64,000 bases of DNA, from positions 33,330-97,329 of the forward strand of contig NZ_FXXN01000019.1 in the NCBI RefSeq assembly GCF_900184795.1, in the 5' to 3' direction. The translations under genes and the position numbers were made by a program. The notes under the pieces are model-generated. The model made no database searches and was not told the origin of the DNA. It worked only from the letters and a program-made list of their open reading frames with translations. Source of the stretch: Magnetospirillum sp. 15-1. Lineage in GTDB: Bacteria > Pseudomonadota > Alphaproteobacteria > Rhodospirillales > Magnetospirillaceae. Of this stretch, positions 35,521 through 44,223 are shown one piece after another (position 1 is the first letter of the stretch; every line of letters starts with the position of its first letter).

Positions 35521-38067
35521 GTGAGTTCCGCTAATTTTTACATTGTTTCATCACCGGCAAGTGCCGGAAAAACTGATGCTGCCGTTTCCGAGGCGATTGC
35601 CATGGCGGCAATGGGCGAAAAGGTGATCATCGCCCAACCTTCCTGCGCCTGCATCGATGAGTGGTTTGCCAAGGCTCAGGAACGAGCCAGATCACGGCGA
35701 AAGAAGCCGGTGCCGGTCTACCGGTTCGACAGCAGCACTTGCGAAGATGGACAGGTGATCACCTCCATCATGAGCCATCTAAAAAACCCTGGTGATGGTG
35801 GGCAGGTTCTCTTTCTGACCCAGCAGGCTTTGCTGCGGCTGCCATATTTCCACCGGCCAGAACATTGGCATGTGATCGTCGATGAGATTCCTGCTCCCGA
35901 TGTGATGTTTTGTCGGCACCTTCCACACAATCATGAGATCATCACCTCGGCCATATCTTGGCAGGATTTTTCCGCCGATATTGTCAAGGTGTCCGCAGTA
36001 GACATTGCCAAACTTCGCCGTCTTGCCGATGGCGATGATGCTGTTGATGCCGAATTTAAGGCCATAGCCCGAGCCATTCTGGACCCGGATTATGATGTCT
36101 TCGCCATCAGGGAGAACATCGAACGTACGGTGGCCGGTGACACCGAAAACGGCAAATATCCTCTGTACCTTTTTGGGGTTCTGAAGCCATCGGCGTTCAC
36201 CAAGTTCGCATCGGCCATCATCATGGGGGCACACTTTGAGGAGTCGCTGCTTCATCACCTATGGGCAGTTCAGGGGGCTGTGTTCGAACCACATCGCCGG
36301 TTGACCAATGCCCTTCGGTTTCAACATCACCAGAACGGAAATCGGGTTTCCATTCATTATCTGGCCGAAGATAGCTGGTCCAAAAAGTTGGGAAGCAAGA
36401 AGGTCACCGTCGATGGTACTGAAATCAGCAATACCGTCCTCGGACTTACCAAGGCCGCCGAATTGATAGAGGACCAACCCTTCCTCTATCTGGTGAACAA
36501 GGACGCGGAGGATGCTGCTGGGGAATTATTCGCCGAGTTGGCCGCGACCGCGTTGCCTCACAAACCTCATGGCCTCAATGGGTATTCCGAATTTCACAAT
36601 GTCGTGGTTGTAGCCTCGTTCTTGCCGACGCCAATGCAATGCCGGTTCCTATCGAATTTCGGCATTATCCCTGACCAGATCAGGGATGCGATCTGCCATC
36701 AAGCCGTCTATCAAGCTGTGATGCGGTGCAGTCTGCGTGATCTTCATTGCGATGTGCCGGTTCGAGTCGTGGTCACCGATGTCGGTGTAGCCCAGTGGTT
36801 GGCTGACCAGTTCCCCGGTTGCACCATGGCCCAAGCTCCAGGTGTTCCGCTCACAAAGAAGGGCAAAGGCCACAGAATTCGGCTTCATGCGGATAATTCA
36901 GACCGTAGTCGGGCATATCGCAAGAGAAAAGATGAGCAAATTCGGGAAGTTGTACTGGCAAACATCTTGCCGGAAATACAAAATGGTAAAACTTCACCGT
37001 TACGATTGGCGAATATATATTATTCACCAAACGTTACATCGAAACATGACCATTTTCAGTTAGAAGACACCTCTGCCTCTGACTTCATGGATTTATCGAT
37101 CCTGGAGCGAGAGCTATTCGCTGGAACATTGTTCCGCCATATCCGGGACACCGATACCTCCCGTCATGTTTTTATCAGGTCCATGGACGACATGATCGAT
37201 TGGCTTCGTCATTGCCATGGGCTGACCTACAAGGACAAGCACAGCAACATGCTGATCAGCCCGACCTTGTTCAATCCGACCTTGGGCGACAAAAGCAGAG
37301 GAAGGGACAACGCGGTGATCTCTTGGGGAATCTGGCTCGATATTGATGACGGAGATATGCCCTATCACGCATTCGCCAAGATGTTCGCTGGGAAAACCAT
37401 GGTGGTCTACAACACGGCTTCCTCGACCAACGACACCCGATATCGCGTCTTCATGCCGACGACCGGGTACATGATGGTCGAGACCTACGATGCCATCTGC
37501 AAGCAGATCATCAAGGTGGTTCAGTCCAATGGCTATTGCTCGCCCCGGCAACGGAAACGGGGATCAGCAAAGCCATGCCATGGCATCGACCCGACCAAGC
37601 TGTCGGTGGAGAACATGATGTACCTGCCATGCAAACCCATGGATGGCAGTGATGGATTTTTCCAGGTCTTCGAGGGTGATCCAATCAATCCCACCCTCTG
37701 GGTGCAGAACAACATCCTGCCCGTCGATATGCCGCCGCCGGTCCTGGTTGCCGTTCCTGATGAATTGCCCATCCCCGGTGACCATCCGAAGGCTGTCATG
37801 TATTTCGACCGATTGGTCGCGGCCATCAGTGATGTGGTCCTGGGTCGAAACAACGGCCTATACCGGGCGTCACTCCATGGGTTCGCCATGGCAAGTGCTG
37901 GGTTGCTTGATTCATGGATGGTGGAATCTCGTCTGGAACAGGCGGCTTTTGCAGCCGGTTTGGACAAGAATGAAATCGGGCCGACCATTCGGAGTGGCCG
38001 CAATAATTCCAAGCACCTGATTGGTCGATACCTGACGTGGGCTGCATATGGGAACGCAGCAGCTTGA
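35521..38067 (+). CDS. Helicase-primase fusion replication protein
   Basis: An 848-residue protein. The N-terminal half is a P-loop helicase-like module: Walker A SPASAGKT (residues 11-18), Walker B HVIVDE (about 118-123) and a motif-VI-like YQAVMRCSLR (about 396-406). The C-terminal half has features of an archaeo-eukaryotic-type primase: acidic LDIDDGD (about 606), RYRVFMPT (about 640), DPTKLSVENMMYLP (about 690-703). A final helical PriCT-like region contains GRNNGLYRASLHG. The GTG start at 35521 follows AGAGGTGA and avoids the upstream terminator. It probably initiates element replication. A 60-bp palindromic repeat lies within the linker coding region. Confidence 0.65.
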   Translation: MSSANFYIVSSPASAGKTDAAVSEAIAMAAMGEKVIIAQPSCACIDEWFAKAQERARSRRKKPVPVYRFDSSTCEDGQVITSIMSHLKNPGDGGQVLFLTQQALLRLPYFHRPEHWHVIVDEIPAPDVMFCRHLPHNHEIITSAISWQDFSADIVKVSAVDIAKLRRLADGDDAVDAEFKAIARAILDPDYDVFAIRENIERTVAGDTENGKYPLYLFGVLKPSAFTKFASAIIMGAHFEESLLHHLWAVQGAVFEPHRRLTNALRFQHHQNGNRVSIHYLAEDSWSKKLGSKKVTVDGTEISNTVLGLTKAAELIEDQPFLYLVNKDAEDAAGELFAELAATALPHKPHGLNGYSEFHNVVVVASFLPTPMQCRFLSNFGIIPDQIRDAICHQAVYQAVMRCSLRDLHCDVPVRVVVTDVGVAQWLADQFPGCTMAQAPGVPLTKKGKGHRIRLHADNSDRSRAYRKRKDEQIREVVLANILPEIQNGKTSPLRLANIYYSPNVTSKHDHFQLEDTSASDFMDLSILERELFAGTLFRHIRDTDTSRHVFIRSMDDMIDWLRHCHGLTYKDKHSNMLISPTLFNPTLGDKSRGRDNAVISWGIWLDIDDGDMPYHAFAKMFAGKTMVVYNTASSTNDTRYRVFMPTTGYMMVETYDAICKQIIKVVQSNGYCSPRQRKRGSAKPCHGIDPTKLSVENMMYLPCKPMDGSDGFFQVFEGDPINPTLWVQNNILPVDMPPPVLVAVPDELPIPGDHPKAVMYFDRLVAAISDVVLGRNNGLYRASLHGFAMASAGLLDSWMVESRLEQAAFAAGLDKNEIGPTIRSGRNNSKHLIGRYLTWAAYGNAAA
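36980..37039. repeat. 60-bp imperfect repeat with central palindrome, copy B (inside coding sequence)
   Basis: Gap-free match to 26283-26342, identical over 24 bases from ACGATTGGCGAATA and over CAAACGTTACA. It lies in the helicase-primase gene at codons about 487-506 and keeps the frame, adding the residues LRLANIYYSPNVT. Placement inside an initiator gene suggests a binding site such as an origin or operator. Confidence 0.8.
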
Positions 38068-38073
38068 TAAATA
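38067..38073 (+). promoter_or_regulatory. ATAAATA promoter-like motif
   Basis: ATAAATA within TTGATAAATACAC, overlapping the stop of the helicase-primase gene and 29 bases before the ATG at 38103. Confidence 0.4.
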
Positions 38074-38102
38074 CACCTGCAATATCAGCGGGAGTGCAGT
38101 CG

Positions 38103-38414
38103 ATGTTTGGATTGAAAGATATATATACTCAGGTCAAGGAGCTTGGAATAGTAAGCAATGAACGCGAATTCGGCGGATTGATGAATAGAGGCCAAAGTTA
38201 CTTATCATCGTCGATTTCGCGGAATCGCAGACCGTCCACAGATGCACTTCTGGCGTTGACGCGGAATATCGATGAAATCATTGACACCACCAAGGACGAG
38301 GCATCACGATGCATCAATAGAAATCAGGTTGAAGAATACGAAGGCGGCATCGACGCACTTGAAAAACTAAAAGCAGACACGTGGATTGAAATATGGAGCC
38401 GCGTTTCTTCATAA
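38103..38414 (+). CDS. Hypothetical protein with HTH-like N-terminus
   Basis: A 103-residue protein. The segment VKELGIVSNEREFGGLMNRG and SYLSSSISRNRRPSTDALLAL looks like a small helical, possibly DNA-binding domain seen in short alphaproteobacterial proteins. The remainder is an acidic helix. It follows an ATAAATA motif directly downstream of the helicase-primase gene, so it could be a replication or copy-control partner; this is inference. Confidence 0.5.
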   Translation: MFGLKDIYTQVKELGIVSNEREFGGLMNRGQSYLSSSISRNRRPSTDALLALTRNIDEIIDTTKDEASRCINRNQVEEYEGGIDALEKLKADTWIEIWSRVSS

Positions 38415-38489
38415 AATATTTTCAGCACATGTATTGACTCCAAATTATTGCGGCCATATCGTTTTATCAACATTGATATGGAGGGCGAT

Positions 38490-38942
38490 ATGACCGTACT
38501 TAACTTTAAGTTCTCCGATGCCAAGCGTCCTCTGGTCGCGGATACCCGCAAAAAGTCGGGGCGCGAGGTGGTTCTCGATGGCATCGAACAGCAGATGAAG
38601 TTGCTCAATGACCCGAGTTTTCGGATCGAGCGTACCAAGTACATCAAGGACGAAGCCGGAAATTCGGTGCGCAAGACCATCTGCACCTCGCCGCGTCCCT
38701 GGTGGTGGCAGGTGGCCGATGGCATCTTCATGGTCCAGGTCAAGTACGGCCACAGCGTCGTCGTGGAACTGGAGGTGAGCAAGCCGACCATCGTCGCCGG
38801 GAAATCGGAGAAGGATGTGGTGGCGGTGCTGACCCAGGTGTCCACGGCCATCAAGGAGGGGAAATTCGACGCCCAGATCGCTGTCGCCAAGGAGAAGGCC
38901 AAGCGCAACCGGCAGGCTCAGGCGGATCAGGCGGCGGCGTAG
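38490..38942 (+). CDS. Hypothetical protein
   Basis: A 150-residue protein starting MTVLNFKFSDAKRPLVAD with GAGGGCGA upstream. The middle is aromatic (SPRPWWWQVADGIFMVQVKY) and the C-terminal third is a charged helix (AKEKAKRNRQAQADQAAA). The third-position GC is higher than in the preceding genes. The family is not recognised. Confidence 0.55.
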   Translation: MTVLNFKFSDAKRPLVADTRKKSGREVVLDGIEQQMKLLNDPSFRIERTKYIKDEAGNSVRKTICTSPRPWWWQVADGIFMVQVKYGHSVVVELEVSKPTIVAGKSEKDVVAVLTQVSTAIKEGKFDAQIAVAKEKAKRNRQAQADQAAA

Positions 38943-39000
38943 GCTTCATGGACGAGGGCGGGATAATTCTCGCCCTCAACGCCATCGACCTTTCCTGTTT

Positions 39001-40647
39001 TCAGCTATTGATTTCGGGTGGCTGTGCAGACCGTTCCTTGGGTTTGACCGCGATCTTCCGACCATCAAGCCCTCGAATGAACTGTCTCAGGCTGATCATG
39101 ACCACGTCACCTTTGACCGAAATCCAGAATGATGGACGGATGGAGTAGTGGCCGATGAAGCCCACGGTGACATGGAAAAGCCCTCGTGTTTCGCGTTCCA
39201 AAATGGCTTTCACCTCATTTGGATCGATCGTCCACGGCTCTTCGTATTCGAATTGACACCATTTTTGCCGTTGTATCTTCGGTCGGTGACGAAGATAGCG
39301 ATTGATTTCGGCGATTTGGCGATGCAGATATTTTCGCTCGCTTTGGCTCTCTTCGACCACCATCCGGGCAACCAAGCGGTCGATCACAATCCGTCCGTGT
39401 TCCCGTTCGAACCAACTGACATGACGTGAGTAGGGATAATCGACCCCGGCGAATTCCGAATGGTGGTACTCCCAGGGAACAGCGATCACCTCACCAAACG
39501 GGTCCACCACATCAACCGTCTTTGTTCGGTCTCCAACTGGGGGCGGTCTGCTTGGACGGACGGGGCGGATGTCAAAATAGTCACCAAGAGCAGTCCAAAC
39601 TGATCTGAGATCATCGGTGTCAGCTATGCCGCCATGACGGAAGTAGTCGATGAGTTGGGTGGCCGCCTTTTCGAAGTGTGTGTCGGGCAAAGGATCATTC
39701 GGCCCCAGCAGCCAGACCTTTGCCCACTCATCCGCTGTCTTTTCTTGCGGAGGGGGCGGCGACAGCACCTCCTTCCTTGCCCGCATGGTTTCCCACGCCT
39801 TCTTGGCGGCGGCCACCCGTTTTGGGTCTTTGTCCGGACGGTCAGTTCCCGTGGGGTCTGATGGGGGGACCGGTTGGTCGTCATCGTGGCCGGGGTACTG
39901 ATGCCAAACATGACCGTCGATGGTCGGCGGGTATTCAACGTCTTGCTTGGGCTTGAACGCAGACCACTGCTTGAGGAAAAATGGAACACCGTATTGCTGG
40001 CACTGGCGTAGGATTGCCTCAGCCCATGCTTTTTCCATCTTGCGCCAGCCCTTACCAGACTCGCCGCCGACAATCACCCACTGCAATGTGCCATCGGCCA
40101 GCCATGGGGTCAGATCAATGGGTTCCAGCAGCGGCTCAACCGACACAAATCGGACGGCAGCCCGCACCTTGCGCAGATCATCAAGCCGGTGCAGAGACTT
40201 GTTGCAGCCGCAGGTGACCCCAATCCAAACACTTCGCGGGATGGGTAATGTTGCCGACATCTCCGCCATACGCTCCGAACGTTTGGTGCAAATCAAAAAG
40301 TTGGTGCCAGTCTTGTTGGCGTCCATTGCCTCGAATACGCGGCGGATCGTCGCGTCATCGACGTTGTCGTGGAAGGTGTCGCTCATGGAGTTGACGAAGA
40401 GCCGTTCGGTCTTGACCGTGCGAAGGGCGTCGATCTCCTTGTTCACAACGCCGATCTTGCCGGTCGGAATGCGTTTGCCCTTTTCGCCTTTGACCGTGTC
40501 CTCATAGCCGGGCGTGCCCATCTGCTGATGGCGGTATGCCCACCCGGTCATGTAGCAGTTCGCGCACTCGGGGGAGATTTTGCTGCACCCTTTGAATGGG
40601 TTGCAGGTTCCTGTGGCCCAGGCAATTTCCGTGGTCGGATTAGCCAT
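39001..40647 (-). CDS. DUF5131 (phage Gp37/Gp68-like) protein with long C-terminal extension
   Basis: A 548-residue protein. The first 245 residues match the phage Gp37/Gp68 family: EIAWATGTCNPFKGCSKISP and ECANCY near the N-terminus with four clustered cysteines, then NSMSDTFHDNV, FLICTKRSERM, WIGVTCGCN, FVSVEPLLEPI and WVIVGGESGKG. Such proteins resemble radical-SAM folds and are common in phages. The remaining 300 residues are of unknown type. The start at 40647 has GGGAGG 5 bases upstream; the ORF extends further to 40722 without support. It overlaps the upstream gene by 8 bp. Confidence 0.75.
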   Translation of the reverse strand: MANPTTEIAWATGTCNPFKGCSKISPECANCYMTGWAYRHQQMGTPGYEDTVKGEKGKRIPTGKIGVVNKEIDALRTVKTERLFVNSMSDTFHDNVDDATIRRVFEAMDANKTGTNFLICTKRSERMAEMSATLPIPRSVWIGVTCGCNKSLHRLDDLRKVRAAVRFVSVEPLLEPIDLTPWLADGTLQWVIVGGESGKGWRKMEKAWAEAILRQCQQYGVPFFLKQWSAFKPKQDVEYPPTIDGHVWHQYPGHDDDQPVPPSDPTGTDRPDKDPKRVAAAKKAWETMRARKEVLSPPPPQEKTADEWAKVWLLGPNDPLPDTHFEKAATQLIDYFRHGGIADTDDLRSVWTALGDYFDIRPVRPSRPPPVGDRTKTVDVVDPFGEVIAVPWEYHHSEFAGVDYPYSRHVSWFEREHGRIVIDRLVARMVVEESQSERKYLHRQIAEINRYLRHRPKIQRQKWCQFEYEEPWTIDPNEVKAILERETRGLFHVTVGFIGHYSIRPSFWISVKGDVVMISLRQFIRGLDGRKIAVKPKERSAQPPEINS

Positions 40648-40963
40648 TGCTGCCTCCCACATTTTCAAGCCGAGGATTCCAAGAGCCAATGACATAGCCC
40701 TCGTCATCCAGTTCGACCCCATCTGCTAAAAACGACGAACTCGGGGTCGCGATGTTGACGAGCCGGAAGCGAACCTGTGGCGGGGTCGCCCGGTACTTTT
40801 TCAGTACCCAGACCATCCGATCCGCAGCGGCATGTCGTTCCTCGTCAGATAGATTGTGGTTGGCTAACATGGCGAACTGACTGCCAAGTTCGCGGTCGAG
40901 GTTACCGGGAGGGGGTGCCGCGTTCTCTCTGCTGTTTTGCCGCCCCTTAAAGTAGTCGCTCAT
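40640..40963 (-). CDS. Hypothetical protein upstream of DUF5131
   Basis: A 107-residue protein starting MSDYFKGRQNSRENAAPPPG. The central segment NLSDEERHAAADRMVWVLKK is helical and the C-terminal part beta-like. Its stop overlaps the start of the DUF5131 gene by 8 bp, so the two are coupled. It is unrecognised and may be a partner of the DUF5131 protein. Confidence 0.55.
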   Translation of the reverse strand: MSDYFKGRQNSRENAAPPPGNLDRELGSQFAMLANHNLSDEERHAAADRMVWVLKKYRATPPQVRFRLVNIATPSSSFLADGVELDDEGYVIGSWNPRLENVGGSNG

Positions 40964-41080
40964 GGATTTGTCCTCACTCAATTCATGAGCGCCATGGTAG
41001 CGACCGATATGGAATTGTCAGCAACAGCCGTTCGCACACCGGGGTATGAAAACCGTTTATATTGAATATTGGAGTTGAAC

Positions 41081-41791
41081 ATGCAACCACCTTGGCTGAT
41101 CGGATATGTGTTTCCGCCGTTTGGTGATGTGGAAAAGCAGGAGGCGTGCTTCAACGCAATTGCGGAGAAACTCAACAAGCCTGTTCAAATAGTTATCGAG
41201 ACTGACCAGAGGCACAGGTCCGCACTTCTTCAAGCTCTTGAATTTGATGATGCTACGCCAGATATTTGCATTTCTGGAGTGGGTTTCGCGGGGTTCCAAA
41301 ATGTCATAACGGCGGAATCGCTGCGAGATCGCGTTCTGATTGTGCCATCACCAAACGTAATAATTTACTCAGTGGCGGCCTGCGAAATGGTGCAGAAAGA
41401 AGGCGTCCGACTTCTTGACGGACCTGCATGCCTTCAGGAAATTGATAATGAAGGATTCAGGCAATTTATGAATCGAAACATGATTGAACTCGCAGGAAAG
41501 GTTGGCGGAGTTTTGAATGAGGACAATATTTCAAAAAAGCTTAAATCAGAAGAGTCTGACTACAATATAGTTAACAAGCTTAGGCATTTCTTAAATGGAG
41601 ATGCGCCACCAATAAACATGGATGGAGCAATAAAATATTTTGAAGGGCTGGATGAGTTTAAATGTAAAAAAATACCAACGATACGAAGCGCGGTAGATCG
41701 TGCAATCGAAAGAACTTTAACAAAATTAGAGTTTGATAGATTGTTCAAAATATCTCTCGATAAGAGGCTTAAAGAATTTGAAGGAATATAA
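41081..41791 (+). CDS. Hypothetical protein, low GC
   Basis: A 236-residue protein starting MQPPWLIGYVFPPFGDVEKQ with TTGGAG upstream. It has an alpha/beta first half (VQIVIETDQRHRSALLQALE, DICISGVGF) and a lysine-rich helical second half with markedly AT-rich codons. It stands alone and resembles an orphan cargo gene; a defence or toxin role is conceivable but nothing in the sequence proves it. Confidence 0.5.
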   Translation: MQPPWLIGYVFPPFGDVEKQEACFNAIAEKLNKPVQIVIETDQRHRSALLQALEFDDATPDICISGVGFAGFQNVITAESLRDRVLIVPSPNVIIYSVAACEMVQKEGVRLLDGPACLQEIDNEGFRQFMNRNMIELAGKVGGVLNEDNISKKLKSEESDYNIVNKLRHFLNGDAPPINMDGAIKYFEGLDEFKCKKIPTIRSAVDRAIERTLTKLEFDRLFKISLDKRLKEFEGI

Positions 41792-41849
41792 TGCCGGTTA
41801 GGTAGATGCAATTGGGTATACCCCGCTGCATCGTCGTAATTAGCGGGCC

Positions 41850-42458
41850 TTATTGCCCTATTTGGGTCTGATCAGGCTTATTGGGTGATGTTCGATTTGG
41901 GGCATGACCCAATTGGAACGCCCGATAGACCGATGCCCGACCAATTCCCAGCCGAGCGGCGATCTCGGTCGCACCAAGACCTTCGGCTTTCAGCCGCAGC
42001 ACCTCGTTGGCCTGCAACATGGCGGTCGGCTTCCGTCCCTTGTACTTCCCCTGAGCCTTGGCCTTGGCGACACCCTCACGCTGGCGTTCGAGCATGATCT
42101 CCCGCTCGAATTCGGCAATGCCGCCCAACATGGTCAAGATCAATTTGCCGGTCGGTGTGCTGGTGTCGATGCCCATACCCAAAATTCGCAATGCGGCACC
42201 CTTGCGGTTGATGGTGTCCACGACCAAGAGCATGTGCGATATGGACCGAGCAAGACGATCCAATTTGGTCACGACCAACGTGTCACCTTCGCGGATAAAT
42301 TCGAGGGCCATGGCAAGTTGCTCACGGGCGGCTACATCAACGGACGACACCTGCTCGGAGAAGACCTTCTCGCACCCGGCAGCGGTCAGGTCACGGACCT
42401 GGGCCTCGATAGATGCTTTCTGATCCAGGGTGCTGGTGCGTGCGTATCCGACCAACAT
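41850..42458 (-). CDS. Serine recombinase (resolvase/invertase family)
   Basis: A 202-residue small serine recombinase. The N-terminal catalytic domain has YARTSTLDQKASIEAQ with the nucleophile Ser, then LVVTKLDRLARS and GKLILTMLGGIAEFEREIMLERQREG. The C-terminal HTH reads GLGATEIAARLGIGRASVYR. It resembles Tn3-type resolvases and Hin-type invertases. Inverted repeats upstream may be its res site. It borders the metal-efflux block and may mark a nested mobile unit. Confidence 0.88.
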   Translation of the reverse strand: MLVGYARTSTLDQKASIEAQVRDLTAAGCEKVFSEQVSSVDVAAREQLAMALEFIREGDTLVVTKLDRLARSISHMLLVVDTINRKGAALRILGMGIDTSTPTGKLILTMLGGIAEFEREIMLERQREGVAKAKAQGKYKGRKPTAMLQANEVLRLKAEGLGATEIAARLGIGRASVYRAFQLGHAPNRTSPNKPDQTQIGQ

Positions 42459-42545
42459 GGTTGCCCTCTATATGTATCAATAGACATTAAAGGACTATAG
42501 AGACTTTGTTTCAAAAGTCAAATCGAGGTCTATTGAGACGTGATA
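42459..42545. promoter_or_regulatory. Candidate res/recombination site of the serine recombinase
   Basis: TCAATAGAC at 42477-42485 and its exact inverted copy GTCTATTGA at 42528-42536 lie upstream of the recombinase start, with further partial copies (CTATAGAGAC) between. This spacing fits a multi-subsite res region that also holds the promoter. Confidence 0.45.
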
Positions 42546-42622
42546 TTGGCGCTGCTGGAATGCCTCAGATGACCCTGCTTCATTGAGACCTGCCGTGGCA
42601 TCAGAAGGTCGCCTTGTTGACC

Positions 42623-42641
42623 TATCCCCCTGGAGGGGATA
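42623..42641 (+). promoter_or_regulatory. Candidate CsoR/RcnR operator
   Basis: TATCCCCCTGGAGGGGATA is a G/C-tract palindrome lying 11 bp before the ATG of the CsoR/RcnR-type gene. Operators of this family contain such C/G runs. It probably mediates metal-relieved autorepression of the repressor and exporter. Confidence 0.6.
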
Positions 42642-42652
42642 TATGTCAGCGC

Positions 42653-42931
42653 ATGACCGAGCAGCCGATCCACGAAACCCATTCCGAAGTCGCCAAGCGC
42701 CTACGCCGGGCCGAGGGGCACTTGAAGAAGATCATCGCCATGATCGGCGATGGCCGACCCTGCCTGGATATCGCCCAGCAGCTTCAGGCGGTGGAAAGCG
42801 CCCTCTGCAACGCCAAGAAGGCCTTGATCCACGACCACATCGACCATTGCCTGGAACAAGCGGTCGGCCCCGTCTCTCGGGAGGGGCGCTCGGTGGTCGA
42901 GGAGTTCAAGGAAATCACCAAGTACCTGTAG
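42653..42931 (+). CDS. CsoR/RcnR-family metal-sensing repressor
   Basis: A 92-residue all-helical DUF156 repressor. Family features: VAKRLRRAEGHLKKIIAMI, the metal-ligand Cys in DGRPCLDI, and the second-helix IHDHIDHCLEQ with additional His and Cys ligands. The next gene encodes a nickel/cobalt exporter, so nickel or cobalt is the likely inducer. The start at 42653 follows the G/C-tract operator. Confidence 0.85.
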   Translation: MTEQPIHETHSEVAKRLRRAEGHLKKIIAMIGDGRPCLDIAQQLQAVESALCNAKKALIHDHIDHCLEQAVGPVSREGRSVVEEFKEITKYL

Positions 42932-42936
42932 AGGTG

Positions 42937-44067
42937 ATGATGACGCCGCTTGCCGATCTCCTCCAGCAAGGTGCTGGTCATGCGTGGTTGTTCATCCCCT
43001 CGGCCATCATGCTTGGCGCGTTGCACGGCCTGGAGCCGGGTCATTCTAAGACCATGATGGCCGCCTTCATCATTGCCATCCAGGGGACGGTGAAGCAGGC
43101 CGTGCTGCTGGGGCTGGCCGCGACGGTTTCCCACACCGCCGTGGTCTGGGCCGTCGCTCTGGTCGGGCTGCATTTCGGATCGAACTGGGGCACCGAACAG
43201 AGCGAACCCTATTTCCAGATGGGATCGGCGGTTCTGATCATTGGTGTCGCCGTTTGGATGCTGGTTCGCACTTGGCGCGACCATCAGGCCGAGAAGCTGC
43301 ACGATCATCATCACGGCCATTCCCATGACGAGGTCCGGTTGATCGACCTCGATCACTGGACCGTGGCGATTGAGGTGTTCGAGGACGGTGTTCCTCCCCG
43401 TTTCCGCCTGCGGTTCCAGCAGGATGGCAAGCCGGTACCTCCACCCGGCGATGTGGTCACCACCGTTGAAATCGAGCGAGCCGATAACAGCCGCCGATTC
43501 TTCGTCTTCGTGAACCAGGGTGACTATCTGGAATCCATGGAGCAAGTCCCGGAGCCGCATGAGTTCATCGCACGGCTGAAAGTGGCCCATGACGGCCACA
43601 GCCACGACTACGACGTGGAGTTCGTCGAACGCGACCACGGCCACCATGTCCATCCTGAATACGAGGCGATGGACCTGACTGCGCCGGGCTACCAGGATGC
43701 CCACGAACTGGCCCATGCCAACGACATTCGGCGGCGTTTCACCGACCAGAAGGTGACCACCGGCCAGATCATCATGTTCGGGCTGACCGGTGGACTGATC
43801 CCGTGCCCGGCCTCGATCACCGTGCTGCTGCTGTGCCTGCAACTGAAGCAGATCACCCTGGGCGTCACCCTGGTTCTGTGCTTCAGCATTGGCCTTGCTG
43901 CCACGATGGTGGCATCCGGCACCCTGGCGGCCCTCAGCCTGCGCCATGTCTCCCAGCGGTGGTCGGGGTTCGGTACTCTTGCCCGTCGTGCCCCTTACTT
44001 TTCCAGTGGCTTGGTCCTGCTGGTCGGCCTTTACACCGGCTACATGGGGTGGGTGGCGCTGACCTAA
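42937..44067 (+). CDS. rcnA: Nickel/cobalt efflux permease, RcnA/NiCoT type
   Basis: A 376-residue membrane protein that exports nickel or cobalt. The signature HGLEPGHSKTMMAAFIIA lies in the second helix. Two long His-rich cytoplasmic regions are present (DHHHGHSHDE and DHGHHVHPEYE), flanking an inserted beta domain of about 100 residues. The C-terminal helices include FGLTGGLIPCPASITVLL. The ATG at 42937 lies 5 bp after the repressor stop with GAGGTG upstream, so the two form an operon. Confidence 0.88.
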   Translation: MMTPLADLLQQGAGHAWLFIPSAIMLGALHGLEPGHSKTMMAAFIIAIQGTVKQAVLLGLAATVSHTAVVWAVALVGLHFGSNWGTEQSEPYFQMGSAVLIIGVAVWMLVRTWRDHQAEKLHDHHHGHSHDEVRLIDLDHWTVAIEVFEDGVPPRFRLRFQQDGKPVPPPGDVVTTVEIERADNSRRFFVFVNQGDYLESMEQVPEPHEFIARLKVAHDGHSHDYDVEFVERDHGHHVHPEYEAMDLTAPGYQDAHELAHANDIRRRFTDQKVTTGQIIMFGLTGGLIPCPASITVLLLCLQLKQITLGVTLVLCFSIGLAATMVASGTLAALSLRHVSQRWSGFGTLARRAPYFSSGLVLLVGLYTGYMGWVALT

Positions 44068-44223
44068 CCGGGGAGTAAGGTTAAGCAGCCAGGGTACGAT
44101 TTTCGATACGTCCCCAATACGCCAGAACCATGTTACCCAACGTTACATTAAAATTAGCTAATTGACATCATCTGGTTACGCACGGCCCCTATGATCAATG
44201 AAGATCAAAGATAGGAGGCCGAG

